From a virus: 21,204 nucleotides of DNA. Both the position numbers and the translations under genes were made by a program. The stretch spans positions 1 to 21,204 of the IMG/VR virus record IMGVR_UViG_3300009703_001171. The stretch is one strand, 5' to 3'. The notes beneath the pieces are model-generated. The model was not told the DNA's origin. It was given only the letters and a program-made list of their open reading frames with translations, and ran no database searches. Positions 6,623 to 12,888 of this stretch are shown one piece after another (position 1 is the first letter of the stretch; every line of letters starts with the position of its first letter).

Positions 6623-8499
6623 TATTTATCTCCTTTTAAGATGTTGATTTCTTCGCGAAGCTCTTTTACTGCTTCAATTAATAAAGCGTGAAGAGCGTCA
6701 TACTCAACTACTTTGAATTTTTCACTACCTTCTTCAAAAGGCATTTCTTTTTCTGTTACAGCACTAGGTAGAACTTTCTCTACGTCTTGCGCGATAACAC
6801 CAGCAGAACGTCTGCCGTCTTTCTTGTACGTAAACTCTACACCGTTTAACTGTGCTACTTTATCAAGTGCTCCAGTTACGTTTGCAACGCCCGTCTTTAA
6901 TTTCTCATCTGATACTGTACCAGAGTAAGCGATAACTTGACCGTCTGCATGTAAGTGCCCCGCGTTAGTGATCCTAACGCGTTCTCCGCCGTCTAACACA
7001 AATCTAAAGTTAGTAGCGTCTAGACCGATGTAGTCATTAATATCTCTGCCAATATGTGTAATACCGTCTCTTAAGTCTGGTTCAACTGAGAAAGTGGTTC
7101 CAGTTAGATCCATACCAGAGCCTGCCGAATACGTAGTATTCGTATTATTGTCTGCTGCCCAAACTGCTGTACCTGCTGAAGTATACTTTAAGAACTGACC
7201 CGCAGAACCGTTAGCAGGTATGTGGTTATTACCATTACCTGTAGGATGAGAATAATTATTAGCGTTAGTAGCAATACCGTCTAGTTTAGTATTATCTGCT
7301 GTAGTAAAGTTAACTTGCGTTAGTCCACCGTCGCCTACTACATAAGTAGTATTAGTATCAATAGAGCTAATAACACCTGTAGGAGAGATAGAAACGTTAG
7401 TACCTGCTGTTAGAGCAGCTACAACATTTGCAGTATCTGTAACATCCGCAGAAGCCTCTATACCGTCTAGTTTAGCGTTATCTGCTGTAGTAAAGTTGAT
7501 TTCTGTTAAACCACCGTTACCTACTGAATAAGTAGTATTGTTATCAGGAACTGTAACTATATCAGTAGTACCATCACCACGATTTAACGTAATAGTATGC
7601 CCACTAATAGTCATCGCATTAGCTGCAGAGCTTAGGGACTGATTAGATGTTTTAGCTGTTTTAGTTGCTAAAGAAGTAGTCAATGTAGAAGCGTAAGATG
7701 CGTCATCATTGATAGCAGCCGCTAGCTCATTAAGAGTATCTAAAGTACCTGGGGCTCCTCCGATTAAATCAGTAAGTTCAGTTTGTACGTATGCAGTTGT
7801 AGCTACCTGTGTAGTATTAGTATTCGCAACAGCTGTAGGAGCGGTAGGAGCACCAGTAAATGCAGGGCTAGCTAAAGGAGCTTTCGCTGCTAAAGCTGTG
7901 TCTAGTCCGTCTACGTTTGCTGTAGTGTGATTATGTGAATCATCAGCAACTGTAGCTATAATAGTAGCATTAGCACTTCCATCAAAAGATACAGAACCAG
8001 AAACGTCGCCTGATAACCCAATAGTTCTAGCAGTTGCTAAAGTAGTTGCTGTAGCAGAGTTACCTGTACAAGATCCTGCAGACCCTGAAGTATTGCCGGT
8101 AACATTACCTGTTACATTACCTGTAACATTGCCAGTTAAAGCACCTGTAAATGTAGTTGCGTGAATTTCAGCCCACTTCTTAGTAGAAGAGCCTAGATCG
8201 TATAGATTAGTTGCATCAGGGATAACATCAGAATTAACTTCACCGCCGAAGCTAACGTTATCTGTATTTGCATCACCTAATGTGATTGTGCCGCCGTTTG
8301 CGGTCATTGTGCCGGTGATAACTGCGTTACCCCCCACATATAAGTTTTCTTGTGTAGAAATACCACCAGCTACCCTTAGGGCACCTGTAGTAGAACTAGT
8401 AGCGCTAGTAGCGCTAGCTACTGAAACGTCAGCAGTACTATCAATAGTTATAGTACTTCCTGAGTGAGAATCAATAGTATTTACTTTTAAAGTTGACAT
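6622..8499 (-). CDS. Tail fibre with C-terminal S74 autocleaving chaperone (large)
   Basis: A 625-residue fibre. The N-terminus (M-S-T-L-K-V-N-T-I-D-S, then G-A-L-R-V-A-G-G-I-S-T-Q) is a module also found alone in the 79-residue gene at 9767. The shaft has low-complexity beta repeats: three tandem G-N-V-T units near 125-137, and a repeated G-G-L-T-x-x-N-F-T-T-A-D-N-x-K-L-D-G-I block. The C-terminus is a peptidase S74 intramolecular chaperone. Ser530 and Lys535 have the Ser-x4-Lys spacing of the endosialidase chaperone dyad, followed by L-N-G-V-E-F, the R-S-A-G-V-I-A-Q-D-V-E motif and a terminal coiled coil. Cleavage before Ser530 would free a 96-residue chaperone after trimer folding. The C-terminal 170 residues are paralogous to the fibre at 12889. 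Confidence 0.9.
   Translation of the reverse strand: MSTLKVNTIDSHSGSTITIDSTADVSVASATSATSSTTGALRVAGGISTQENLYVGGNAVITGTMTANGGTITLGDANTDNVSFGGEVNSDVIPDATNLYDLGSSTKKWAEIHATTFTGALTGNVTGNVTGNVTGNTSGSAGSCTGNSATATTLATARTIGLSGDVSGSVSFDGSANATIIATVADDSHNHTTANVDGLDTALAAKAPLASPAFTGAPTAPTAVANTNTTQVATTAYVQTELTDLIGGAPGTLDTLNELAAAINDDASYASTLTTSLATKTAKTSNQSLSSAANAMTISGHTITLNRGDGTTDIVTVPDNNTTYSVGNGGLTEINFTTADNAKLDGIEASADVTDTANVVAALTAGTNVSISPTGVISSIDTNTTYVVGDGGLTQVNFTTADNTKLDGIATNANNYSHPTGNGNNHIPANGSAGQFLKYTSAGTAVWAADNNTNTTYSAGSGMDLTGTTFSVEPDLRDGITHIGRDINDYIGLDATNFRFVLDGGERVRITNAGHLHADGQVIAYSGTVSDEKLKTGVANVTGALDKVAQLNGVEFTYKKDGRRSAGVIAQDVEKVLPSAVTEKEMPFEEGSEKFKVVEYDALHALLIEAVKELREEINILKGDK
7276..7533. repeat. 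Pair of diverged direct repeats in fibre shaft
   Basis: Segments 7276-7347 and 7462-7533 are highly similar over about 72 bases, offset by 186 bases. Both encode the G-G-L-T-x-x-N-F-T-T-A-D-N-x-K-L-D-G-I shaft block of the S74 fibre. They are in frame, so recombination between them would change shaft length by 62 residues. Confidence 0.8.
8095..8130. repeat. Three tandem 12-base units in fibre gene
   Basis: Three consecutive 12-base units (form RCCKGTWACATT) encode tandem G-N-V-T. They are in frame and could expand or contract by slippage without breaking the fibre. Confidence 0.7.
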
Positions 8500-8512
8500 A
8501 TTATTATTTCCT

Positions 8513-9070
8513 TTATGATATGGTTAAGTAGGCGTTATCGTCCACTTCCACGGTTATACCAGTTGCAATATCAACAGTTCCAGAAGAGGAAGCATTGTTA
8601 TTTGGAGCAACAGTATAATCTGTTGTAATAGTAGGTTGAGTCAATAGAAAAGGAGGGTTGCCTCCAGTTACTTGAGCTCCTCCAACGTATAGGGCAGTAC
8701 AGTTTACAGTTCCATTTACATCTAATTTATAGCTTGTATCTGGTGTAGAAGTACCAATTCCTACTGTTGAAGTATTATAAATAAATCCTGAAGCAACATC
8801 TTCAGTCCAAATATTAGATAAAGTGGTATTTTCCCACTTTGAATTAGAACTGTTATATTGTAGAATTTGATTATTTGATAAACCACTTATATTAACATCA
8901 TCTAAAGAGCTTATATTTCGAGTAGTTAATTCTAATACGTTATTAGAAGTATCTCTCACAAAAAGTTTTTTATCTGCTAAGTTAATAGCGATTTCACCAG
9001 CCTCTAAGTTAGCGGTACTAGGTACGTTACTCGCGGTGGTGGTTCTTTTCGGTTTAAATTTAATGGCCAT
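8513..9070 (-). CDS. Fibre-associated structural protein, paralogue of the 9138 gene
   Basis: A 185-residue protein. The N-terminus (K-P-K-R-T-T-T, then N-L-E-A-G-E-I-A-I-N-L-A-D-K-K-L-F-V-R-D at about 22-41) is a widespread phage fibre/structural N-terminal module and is nearly identical to the one in the gene at 9138. Similarity continues through Y-N-S-S-x-S-x-W-E-N near 68-78. A short S-T-V-G-I-G-T-S-T-P-D-T-S-Y-K-L-D-V-N-G segment follows, a motif that often precedes S74 chaperones, but no chaperone is present. The C-terminus (residues about 140-185) is a different beta segment ending in Y-L-T-I-S. It has a GGGAGA ribosome-binding site and its stop sits just before the ribosome-binding site of the S74 fibre. 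Probably a base or collar protein of the fibre; function not proven. Confidence 0.75.
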   Translation of the reverse strand: MAIKFKPKRTTTASNVPSTANLEAGEIAINLADKKLFVRDTSNNVLELTTRNISSLDDVNISGLSNNQILQYNSSNSKWENTTLSNIWTEDVASGFIYNTSTVGIGTSTPDTSYKLDVNGTVNCTALYVGGAQVTGGNPPFLLTQPTITTDYTVAPNNNASSSGTVDIATGITVEVDDNAYLTIS

Positions 9071-9680
9071 GTGGCTCTCCCTTTTTCTGTGTTTGCTATA
9101 TAGCGGGGGTTATGTTAAAAGTCTATATAAGACTTAATTAGTCGGTAGTTATAAGGTCTGTAACCTTAAATGTAGAGCCGGTACATACTTTAACTACCAC
9201 ATCTACGGCGATTGCCGTATCTGCCCTAGCTTCTGCATCATAGGTGCAGGGTATGTCGTAGCTTTCATCTACTAAAGTAGTTGATTCTAAGAACCAACTA
9301 GGTCCGACTTTCTTGCCCGAGGCAAGTGTAATTTGTTCCGAACTATTAAAAGATCCGTCAATTTCTAGATTATAAGTACCTGAGTGAGTATTTTTACCTA
9401 TAGACACTTTAGAGCCATTTGCGTTATAATATAACTTACTAGCCCCCGTAGTCCATGGGCCCATATCTCTATTATAATTCTCCCACCTACTGGTAGATGA
9501 ATTATAGTGCATAGGCTGGTTATTAGTTTCACCAGATAAGTATATATCCTCCAAGGAGTTTAAGGTCCTTGAAGTTAGTTCTAGGATGTTGTTTGACGTA
9601 TCTCTTACAAATAGTTTTTTATCTGCTAAATTGATCGCGATTTCACCCGCTTCTAAGTTAGAAGTAGTAGGAACAGTTCC
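8921..9680. repeat. Direct repeat encoding duplicated fibre N-terminal module
   Basis: Segments 8921-9030 and 9571-9680 (about 110 bases, 650 bases apart) are closely similar and encode the same E-A-G-E-I-A-I-N-L-A-D-K-K-L-F-V-R-D-T-S-N-N module at the N-termini of two adjacent genes. The remaining parts of the two genes are less alike, so this is a module duplication with diverged C-termini. Confidence 0.8.
9119..9135 (-). terminator. Small hairpin after the 193-residue gene, weak terminator candidate
   Basis: Read on the - strand, AAGTCT-TATAT-AGACTT forms a 6-bp stem that begins two bases after the stop at 9138 and is followed by TT. It lacks a GC core and a long U-run, so it may only pause transcription or protect the transcript end. 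Confidence 0.35.
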
Positions 9681-9719
9681 CGCATTTGCACTGCGTTTTG
9701 GTTTTATGATATGATTCAT
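9138..9719 (-). CDS. Fibre-associated structural protein, paralogue of the 8513 gene
   Basis: A 193-residue protein. The first 80 residues are a paralogue of the next gene downstream: K-P-K-R-S, N-L-E-A-G-E-I-A-I-N-L-A-D-K-K-L-F-V-R-D, then Y-N-S-S-T-S-R-W-E-N. A middle piece (K-V-S-I-G-K-N-T-H-S-G-T-Y-N-L-E-I-D-G-S) corresponds to the V-G-I-G-T-x-x-P segment of the neighbour but is diverged. The last 60 residues differ and contain two cysteines. An AAGGAA ribosome-binding site precedes the ATG. Codon use is richer in AGG, CCC and GGG than in the 8513 paralogue, which suggests separate histories rather than recent tandem duplication. Likely a virion fibre component; no precise function can be assigned. 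Confidence 0.75.
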   Translation of the reverse strand: MNHIIKPKRSANAGTVPTTSNLEAGEIAINLADKKLFVRDTSNNILELTSRTLNSLEDIYLSGETNNQPMHYNSSTSRWENYNRDMGPWTTGASKLYYNANGSKVSIGKNTHSGTYNLEIDGSFNSSEQITLASGKKVGPSWFLESTTLVDESYDIPCTYDAEARADTAIAVDVVVKVCTGSTFKVTDLITTD

Positions 9720-9735
9720 ACTGTTTCCTTATGAG

Positions 9736-9758
9736 AATAGGGCGACTAGCACCCTATT
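9736..9758 (-). other. Intergenic hairpin AATAGGG/CCCTATT
   Basis: A perfect 7-bp stem with a 9-base loop lies in the 47-base gap between the 79-residue gene and the 193-residue gene, just upstream of the ribosome-binding site of the latter. No U-run follows on the - strand. It could stabilise or separate the transcript segments. Confidence 0.45.
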
Positions 9759-9766
9759 ACTTTTAC

Positions 9767-10006
9767 TTAGAAAGACCCGCCATCTAAAACGCTGGAGTCT
9801 AATGAAGCCTCTAGCGTTCCAGTTACGGTGGCGTTACCACTAACGTTTAAATTATTTTGAGTGGATATACCCCCCGCTACTCTAAGTGCTCCTGTTGTCG
9901 CACTAGAAGAGGCGGTGGTAGACTCAATATTAAAGTCAGAAGTGCTGTCCACGTCAATTTTAGTTCCGGTGTACGAATCTAAGTTATTTACTTGTAAAGT
10001 TGACAT
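9767..10006 (-). CDS. Stand-alone fibre N-terminal module (79 residues)
   Basis: A 79-residue protein matching the first 70 residues of the S74 fibre at 6622: M-S-T-L-Q-V-N-N-L-D-S at the start, then T-T-G-A-L-R-V-A-G-G-I-S-T-Q-N-N-L and G-N-A-T-V-T-G-T-L. It then stops with L-D-G-G-S-F, the same C-terminal tail as the 642- and 124-residue proteins upstream. It is the first gene after a perfect promoter with an operator-like dyad, and has AGAGGA before the ATG. It may be a fibre remnant left by recombination, or a functional cap or plug that competes for the same attachment site as the full fibre. The intact ribosome-binding site, promoter and shared C-terminal motif favour a real product. 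Confidence 0.72.
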   Translation of the reverse strand: MSTLQVNNLDSYTGTKIDVDSTSDFNIESTTASSSATTGALRVAGGISTQNNLNVSGNATVTGTLEASLDSSVLDGGSF

Positions 10007-10043
10007 ATGGTATCCTCTGTTCTAAACTTTTTTGAAAAATTAT

Positions 10044-10077
10044 TCCAATCTAAATATAATATTATACCTAGATTGGA
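10044..10077. promoter_or_regulatory. Operator-like dyad around the -10 box
   Basis: TCCAATCTA at 10044-10052 and TAGATTGGA at 10069-10077 form a perfect 9-bp inverted repeat with a 16-base centre. The centre contains the -10 box (10061-10066) of the adjacent - strand promoter, and the right arm lies in its spacer. Placement and symmetry fit a dimeric repressor site; the regulator is not in the window. As RNA only the left arm would be transcribed, so a DNA-level role is more likely than a hairpin. Confidence 0.6.
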
Positions 10078-10089
10078 GGTGTTTGTCAA
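10061..10089 (-). promoter_or_regulatory. Perfect sigma70-type promoter for the distal fibre unit
   Basis: On the - strand, TTGACA (10089-10084) and TATAAT (10066-10061) are separated by exactly 17 bases. The -35 box begins nine bases after the stop codon of the 642-residue gene. The start would be near 10054, giving a leader of about 48 bases to the ATG at 10006. It would drive the 79-, 193-, 185-, 625-, 165- and 123-residue genes. Confidence 0.87.
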
Positions 10090-10098
10090 GAAGTATAC

Positions 10099-12027
10099 TT
10101 AGAACGTACCTCCGTCCAACTCGTTAGACCATTCAGGAGCTGTTGCACCAGAATTCATCTTCATAAATTGACCGCCTGTACCTTTACTAAGCTTAGAGAT
10201 TGTTGTAGCGCCTGAAGCATACATGATATCGCCAGAACTAAAGCTAGAAATACCTGTTCCTCCGTAATCTACGCCTACTGTATCACCCTGCCATGTCCCA
10301 GAAGCAATTGTACCTAATGTAGTAATTGCTGATTGTCCAGACCATGTAGTATCAATTTGTACTGAGTTAGCATTAGCTGTAATACCTGTTCCGCCTATAA
10401 CGTCAAGTGTATTACCAGTCTTAGTCATACCAGAGCCAGCAGTAATTTGTCCAGCACCAGAGAATTGGGCGTAGCTTAGAGAAGTTGTACCAACAGTAAT
10501 TGAACCATCGTTTGAACAAACCCAACCAGAGTCAGCATTTGTAGTACCTTCTTCAACAAAACAGAATGAACCCCCAGAAACTTCAGCAGTCTCATCGTAG
10601 TCTGTAGCTCTTGTTGGAGCACCAGAAGCAGCTACTACATAAATACCGTTTTCAGAAGCAGTAGCTTGGTTCTTTAATAAGATACGATCGCCTGTAGCAA
10701 GAGTAATTCCATCAACTGTAGAATTATTAGCAAATGCAGAAGATAATGTACCGCTAGCTGTAGTAGCTACACGTACTGAATCTTTAACATCTAGACCAGT
10801 TTTAACTGCGTCTACATAAGACTTAGTTGCTGCATCTTGAGCCTGTGAAGGATCTGCAACATTAGTAATTCTGTTTGAACCCATTGTAACAGTTTGTGAA
10901 GCAGAAACTGCTAAACCGTCTAATGTGCCAACTGAAGTAACGTTAGTTTGGGCTGCTGTTTGCAATGTACCCGTTACGTTAGTAGCTGTGATATCACCAG
11001 AACCTAAGTTAATGTCTTTATTAGCATCTACAACTAGAGCTTTAGAAGCTACTGCAGTACCTGCTGTTGCTCCGTCTAATACGTTGATCTCACCAGAGTC
11101 AGCAGTAACAAGTACGCCGCCTAGTTTCAAACCATTAGTACCGTCGTGAGAAGCTACATCAAAGTCGTTAGCGCCGTCCGCAATAGTAGCATCACCACCA
11201 ACTGTAAGACCTGTTAAAGTACCTACTGTAGTAATATTACCTTGAGAGGCAGTAGCGATAGAACCCGTAATGTTAGTAGCAGTGATATCACCAGTACCTA
11301 AGTTGATGTCCTTATTTGCGTCTACAACTAGCGCTCTAGAAGCTGTTGCTGTACCCGCCGTAACACCTAGTTCAGCTGCTTGAACTTTATCAGAACCAAT
11401 AGCTGTAACACCTGCAGAACTCATAGTAACGTCTCCAGACATAGCTACTGACTCCCAGTCTACGCCATCCGCAATCATCATATTGCCAGAAGTTGCTGTA
11501 TCAGTACCAACGTTATCTAGCTCTGCTAAAGAGTTAGAACCTAAGTACTTAGCTGCAATTTTCTTATATCCCGAAGCTGAATTGTCATAAATCAATACAT
11601 AGTCGTTATCGCCATCTGGGTTAGCTGCTAAAGCAGTTTGTCCAGTGATGACATCAGTATGTACCATTGCTTTTTGTACAGCATTAGAACCAATTGTCGC
11701 AGTTAATGTTGCGTCAGTTAAGTTTGTTAATGTTGCTGAGCCAGATAAGTCTCCACCTAAAGTGATCGTAGGATCTGCTGTAAGTGCGAAGTCTAAAGTG
11801 TTATCTAAATCATCATAGGTTACCGCAATACCAGTTTCTGTATTGCCAGAGACCATTGCTCCAACTGCATCTGCGATTCCTTCAGAACCGCCAATTACAG
11901 TTACGTTACTACCACTAGTACCAATAAATAGATTATTGGAATTTTCAGAATAGGCTAATTCGCCTTCTGCTAAGCTGGTAGGTGTTGCAGTAGTAGTACT
12001 GCGTTTAATTTTAATTACGTTTGCCAT
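10099..12027 (-). CDS. Large repetitive tail-fibre protein
   Basis: A 642-residue virion protein. The N-terminus (K-I-K-R-S-T-T-T, then S-L-A-E-G-E-L-A-Y-S-E-N-S-N-N-L-F-I-G) is a variant of the fibre attachment module found in the 185- and 193-residue proteins. The centre has two long internal repeats, each reading A-L-V-V-D-A-N-K-D-I-N-L-G followed by G-D-I-T-A-T-N and T-V/S-V-G-T-L. Downstream is an A-A-T-K-S-Y-V-D segment with R-I-L-L-K-N-Q and E-N-G-I-Y-V-V, a combination frequent in tail fibres of large and marine phages. It ends in E-L-D-G-G-T-F with no S74 chaperone. The start follows the previous stop directly. Low-complexity A/T/G/S composition fits a trimeric beta shaft. Which receptor or partner it binds is not visible. 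Confidence 0.82.
   Translation of the reverse strand: MANVIKIKRSTTTATPTSLAEGELAYSENSNNLFIGTSGSNVTVIGGSEGIADAVGAMVSGNTETGIAVTYDDLDNTLDFALTADPTITLGGDLSGSATLTNLTDATLTATIGSNAVQKAMVHTDVITGQTALAANPDGDNDYVLIYDNSASGYKKIAAKYLGSNSLAELDNVGTDTATSGNMMIADGVDWESVAMSGDVTMSSAGVTAIGSDKVQAAELGVTAGTATASRALVVDANKDINLGTGDITATNITGSIATASQGNITTVGTLTGLTVGGDATIADGANDFDVASHDGTNGLKLGGVLVTADSGEINVLDGATAGTAVASKALVVDANKDINLGSGDITATNVTGTLQTAAQTNVTSVGTLDGLAVSASQTVTMGSNRITNVADPSQAQDAATKSYVDAVKTGLDVKDSVRVATTASGTLSSAFANNSTVDGITLATGDRILLKNQATASENGIYVVAASGAPTRATDYDETAEVSGGSFCFVEEGTTNADSGWVCSNDGSITVGTTSLSYAQFSGAGQITAGSGMTKTGNTLDVIGGTGITANANSVQIDTTWSGQSAITTLGTIASGTWQGDTVGVDYGGTGISSFSSGDIMYASGATTISKLSKGTGGQFMKMNSGATAPEWSNELDGGTF
10911..11366. 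repeat. Two long in-frame repeats within the 642-residue fibre gene
   Basis: Segments of roughly 10911-11070 and 11208-11366 are diverged direct repeats about 297 bases apart. Each encodes a block of about 50 residues containing A-L-V-V-D-A-N-K-D-I-N-L-G. The 297-base offset is a whole number of codons, so unequal recombination would add or remove 99 residues. Edges are approximate. Confidence 0.75.
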
Positions 12028-12402
12028 TTAAAAATACCCTCCATTAAGAGTAACATCAGAATACTCTGCAGTATCTGAGCTTTCCGATAATTGAGCTGCT
12101 ATAGTTATTTCTTCCCACGTAGTGTTCCGATAAACCATTAACTTATCATCAGTTGTGTTATACCACAAGTCACCTTCTTCGAGATTACTATCTCCGGTTG
12201 GTGCTGCAGCTTGTACGAATTGTTGATCCGCGATTTGATGCAAAGCATCTTGAATATTCGTAGCAGTAATAGGGCCTACAGGAGTAAATGATATGTCCCC
12301 TGCACCCCCAATTGCTACTGAATTGGTTGTTATTACTACCTCATCCGAGGTTACTGTTATATTATTGCCGGTGGTTTCTGTTACCGATACTACTACACTC
12401 AT
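12028..12402 (-). CDS. Small fibre-associated protein with L-N-G-G-Y-F tail
   Basis: A 124-residue protein of unknown precise function. Residues 75-98 (L-E-E-G-D-L-W-Y-N-T-T-D-D-K-L-M-V-Y, then W-E-E-I) carry the E-G-D-L-W-Y/F-x-T motif common in phage tail-fibre and neck-fibre proteins; the 302-residue fibre has the same motif as G-E-V-W-Y-D-T-T-N-T-L-F-K-V-Y. An I-x-D-A-L-H-Q-I-A segment near 49-58 is also typical of fibre attachment regions. It ends in L-N-G-G-Y-F, matching the C-termini of the next two upstream-driven fibre proteins. The start overlaps the preceding stop (ATGA) and its stop abuts the next ATG, so it is co-translated with both. Confidence 0.75.
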   Translation of the reverse strand: MSVVVSVTETTGNNITVTSDEVVITTNSVAIGGAGDISFTPVGPITATNIQDALHQIADQQFVQAAAPTGDSNLEEGDLWYNTTDDKLMVYRNTTWEEITIAAQLSESSDTAEYSDVTLNGGYF

Positions 12403-12737
12403 GAAGTAACTCCCGCACTAATAGTAGCTCTGCCTTGGATAAGGCGAGTTACTAATCCTGCAGGAGAAGTCATTTCAACGTCATAAATATATTCTACCGC
12501 AGGATCTAACGCCGCTGTCTGTGCAGGGGAGAGAGTCAACTTAAAAGTACCTGTAGTAGCATTAATAATTGTAGAAGTCATAGATACCGGAGTTTCATCG
12601 TAATGAGACTTTGCCAATTTGGAAGCGAAAGTATACCCCGTAATATCTAGGTCATTCCCGGCTGTAGAATCTACGTCCAGCTGTAGCTGCCAAGAAGACC
12701 CCTGCTCAATACTTAAATTATACGTACCTGCTGCCAT
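12399..12737 (-). CDS. Small beta-rich tail/baseplate-associated protein
   Basis: The start chosen is the ATG at 12737 (M-A-A-G-T-Y-N-L-S-I-E-Q-G-S-S-W), 112 residues, with AGGAA seven bases upstream; a longer frame to 12767 adds ten residues without a comparable site. The sequence Y-N-L-S-I-E-Q-G-S-S-W-Q-L-Q-L, then D-I-T-G-Y-T-F-A-S-K-L, G-T-F-K-L-T-L-S-P and Y-I-Y-D-V-E-M-T-S-P-A-G resembles the small N-terminal beta domain of BppU-like and other fibre-holding phage proteins that start with I-x-x-G-x-x-F/W. It is the first gene after the promoter at 12848-12876 and overlaps the next gene by ATGA. It probably anchors fibre components, but this is by resemblance only. Confidence 0.7.
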   Translation of the reverse strand: MAAGTYNLSIEQGSSWQLQLDVDSTAGNDLDITGYTFASKLAKSHYDETPVSMTSTIINATTGTFKLTLSPAQTAALDPAVEYIYDVEMTSPAGLVTRLIQGRATISAGVTS

Positions 12738-12788
12738 AATAAAATTCCTACTAAAAACTGTGCACATTCCCGACTATGCTGGGATGCG

Positions 12789-12806
12789 CTTTTAATTGAT
12801 TAAAAG
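12789..12806. repeat. Palindrome in the leader of the 12737 gene
   Basis: CTTTTAAT-TG-ATTAAAAG is an 18-base palindrome (8-bp arms) in the roughly 100-base leader between the promoter and the ATG at 12737. It may be a protein-binding site or a weak leader hairpin. Confidence 0.5.
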
Positions 12807-12847
12807 GTACACACCTAATTATTTTAATGACCTTTTCTTATACTGTT

Positions 12848-12876
12848 ATTATATCAAATTCCATCAAAAAAGTCAA
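12848..12876 (-). promoter_or_regulatory. Near-perfect sigma70-type promoter for the middle fibre unit
   Basis: On the - strand, TTGACT (12876-12871) and TATAAT (12853-12848) are 17 bases apart; only the last -35 base departs from consensus. It sits just after the stop of the 302-residue fibre at 12889. The start would be near 12841, leaving a leader of about 100 bases before the ATG at 12737, long for this genome. Confidence 0.85.
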
Positions 12877-12888
12877 GGGATAAATTTT

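Noticed and set aside
8095-8130. Short tandem repeats as a possible CRISPR or regulatory array
   Set aside because: Units are 12 bases, without spacers, in frame, and encode G-N-V-T shaft repeats.
9100-9110. GCTATATAGC palindrome upstream of the 9070 start
   Set aside because: Only 10 bases and AT-rich; no promoter elements nearby, so no role can be supported.
12738-12767. ATG at 12767 as start of the 112-residue protein
   Set aside because: Adds ten residues lacking the family-like start, while the ATG at 12737 has an AGGAA site at good spacing.
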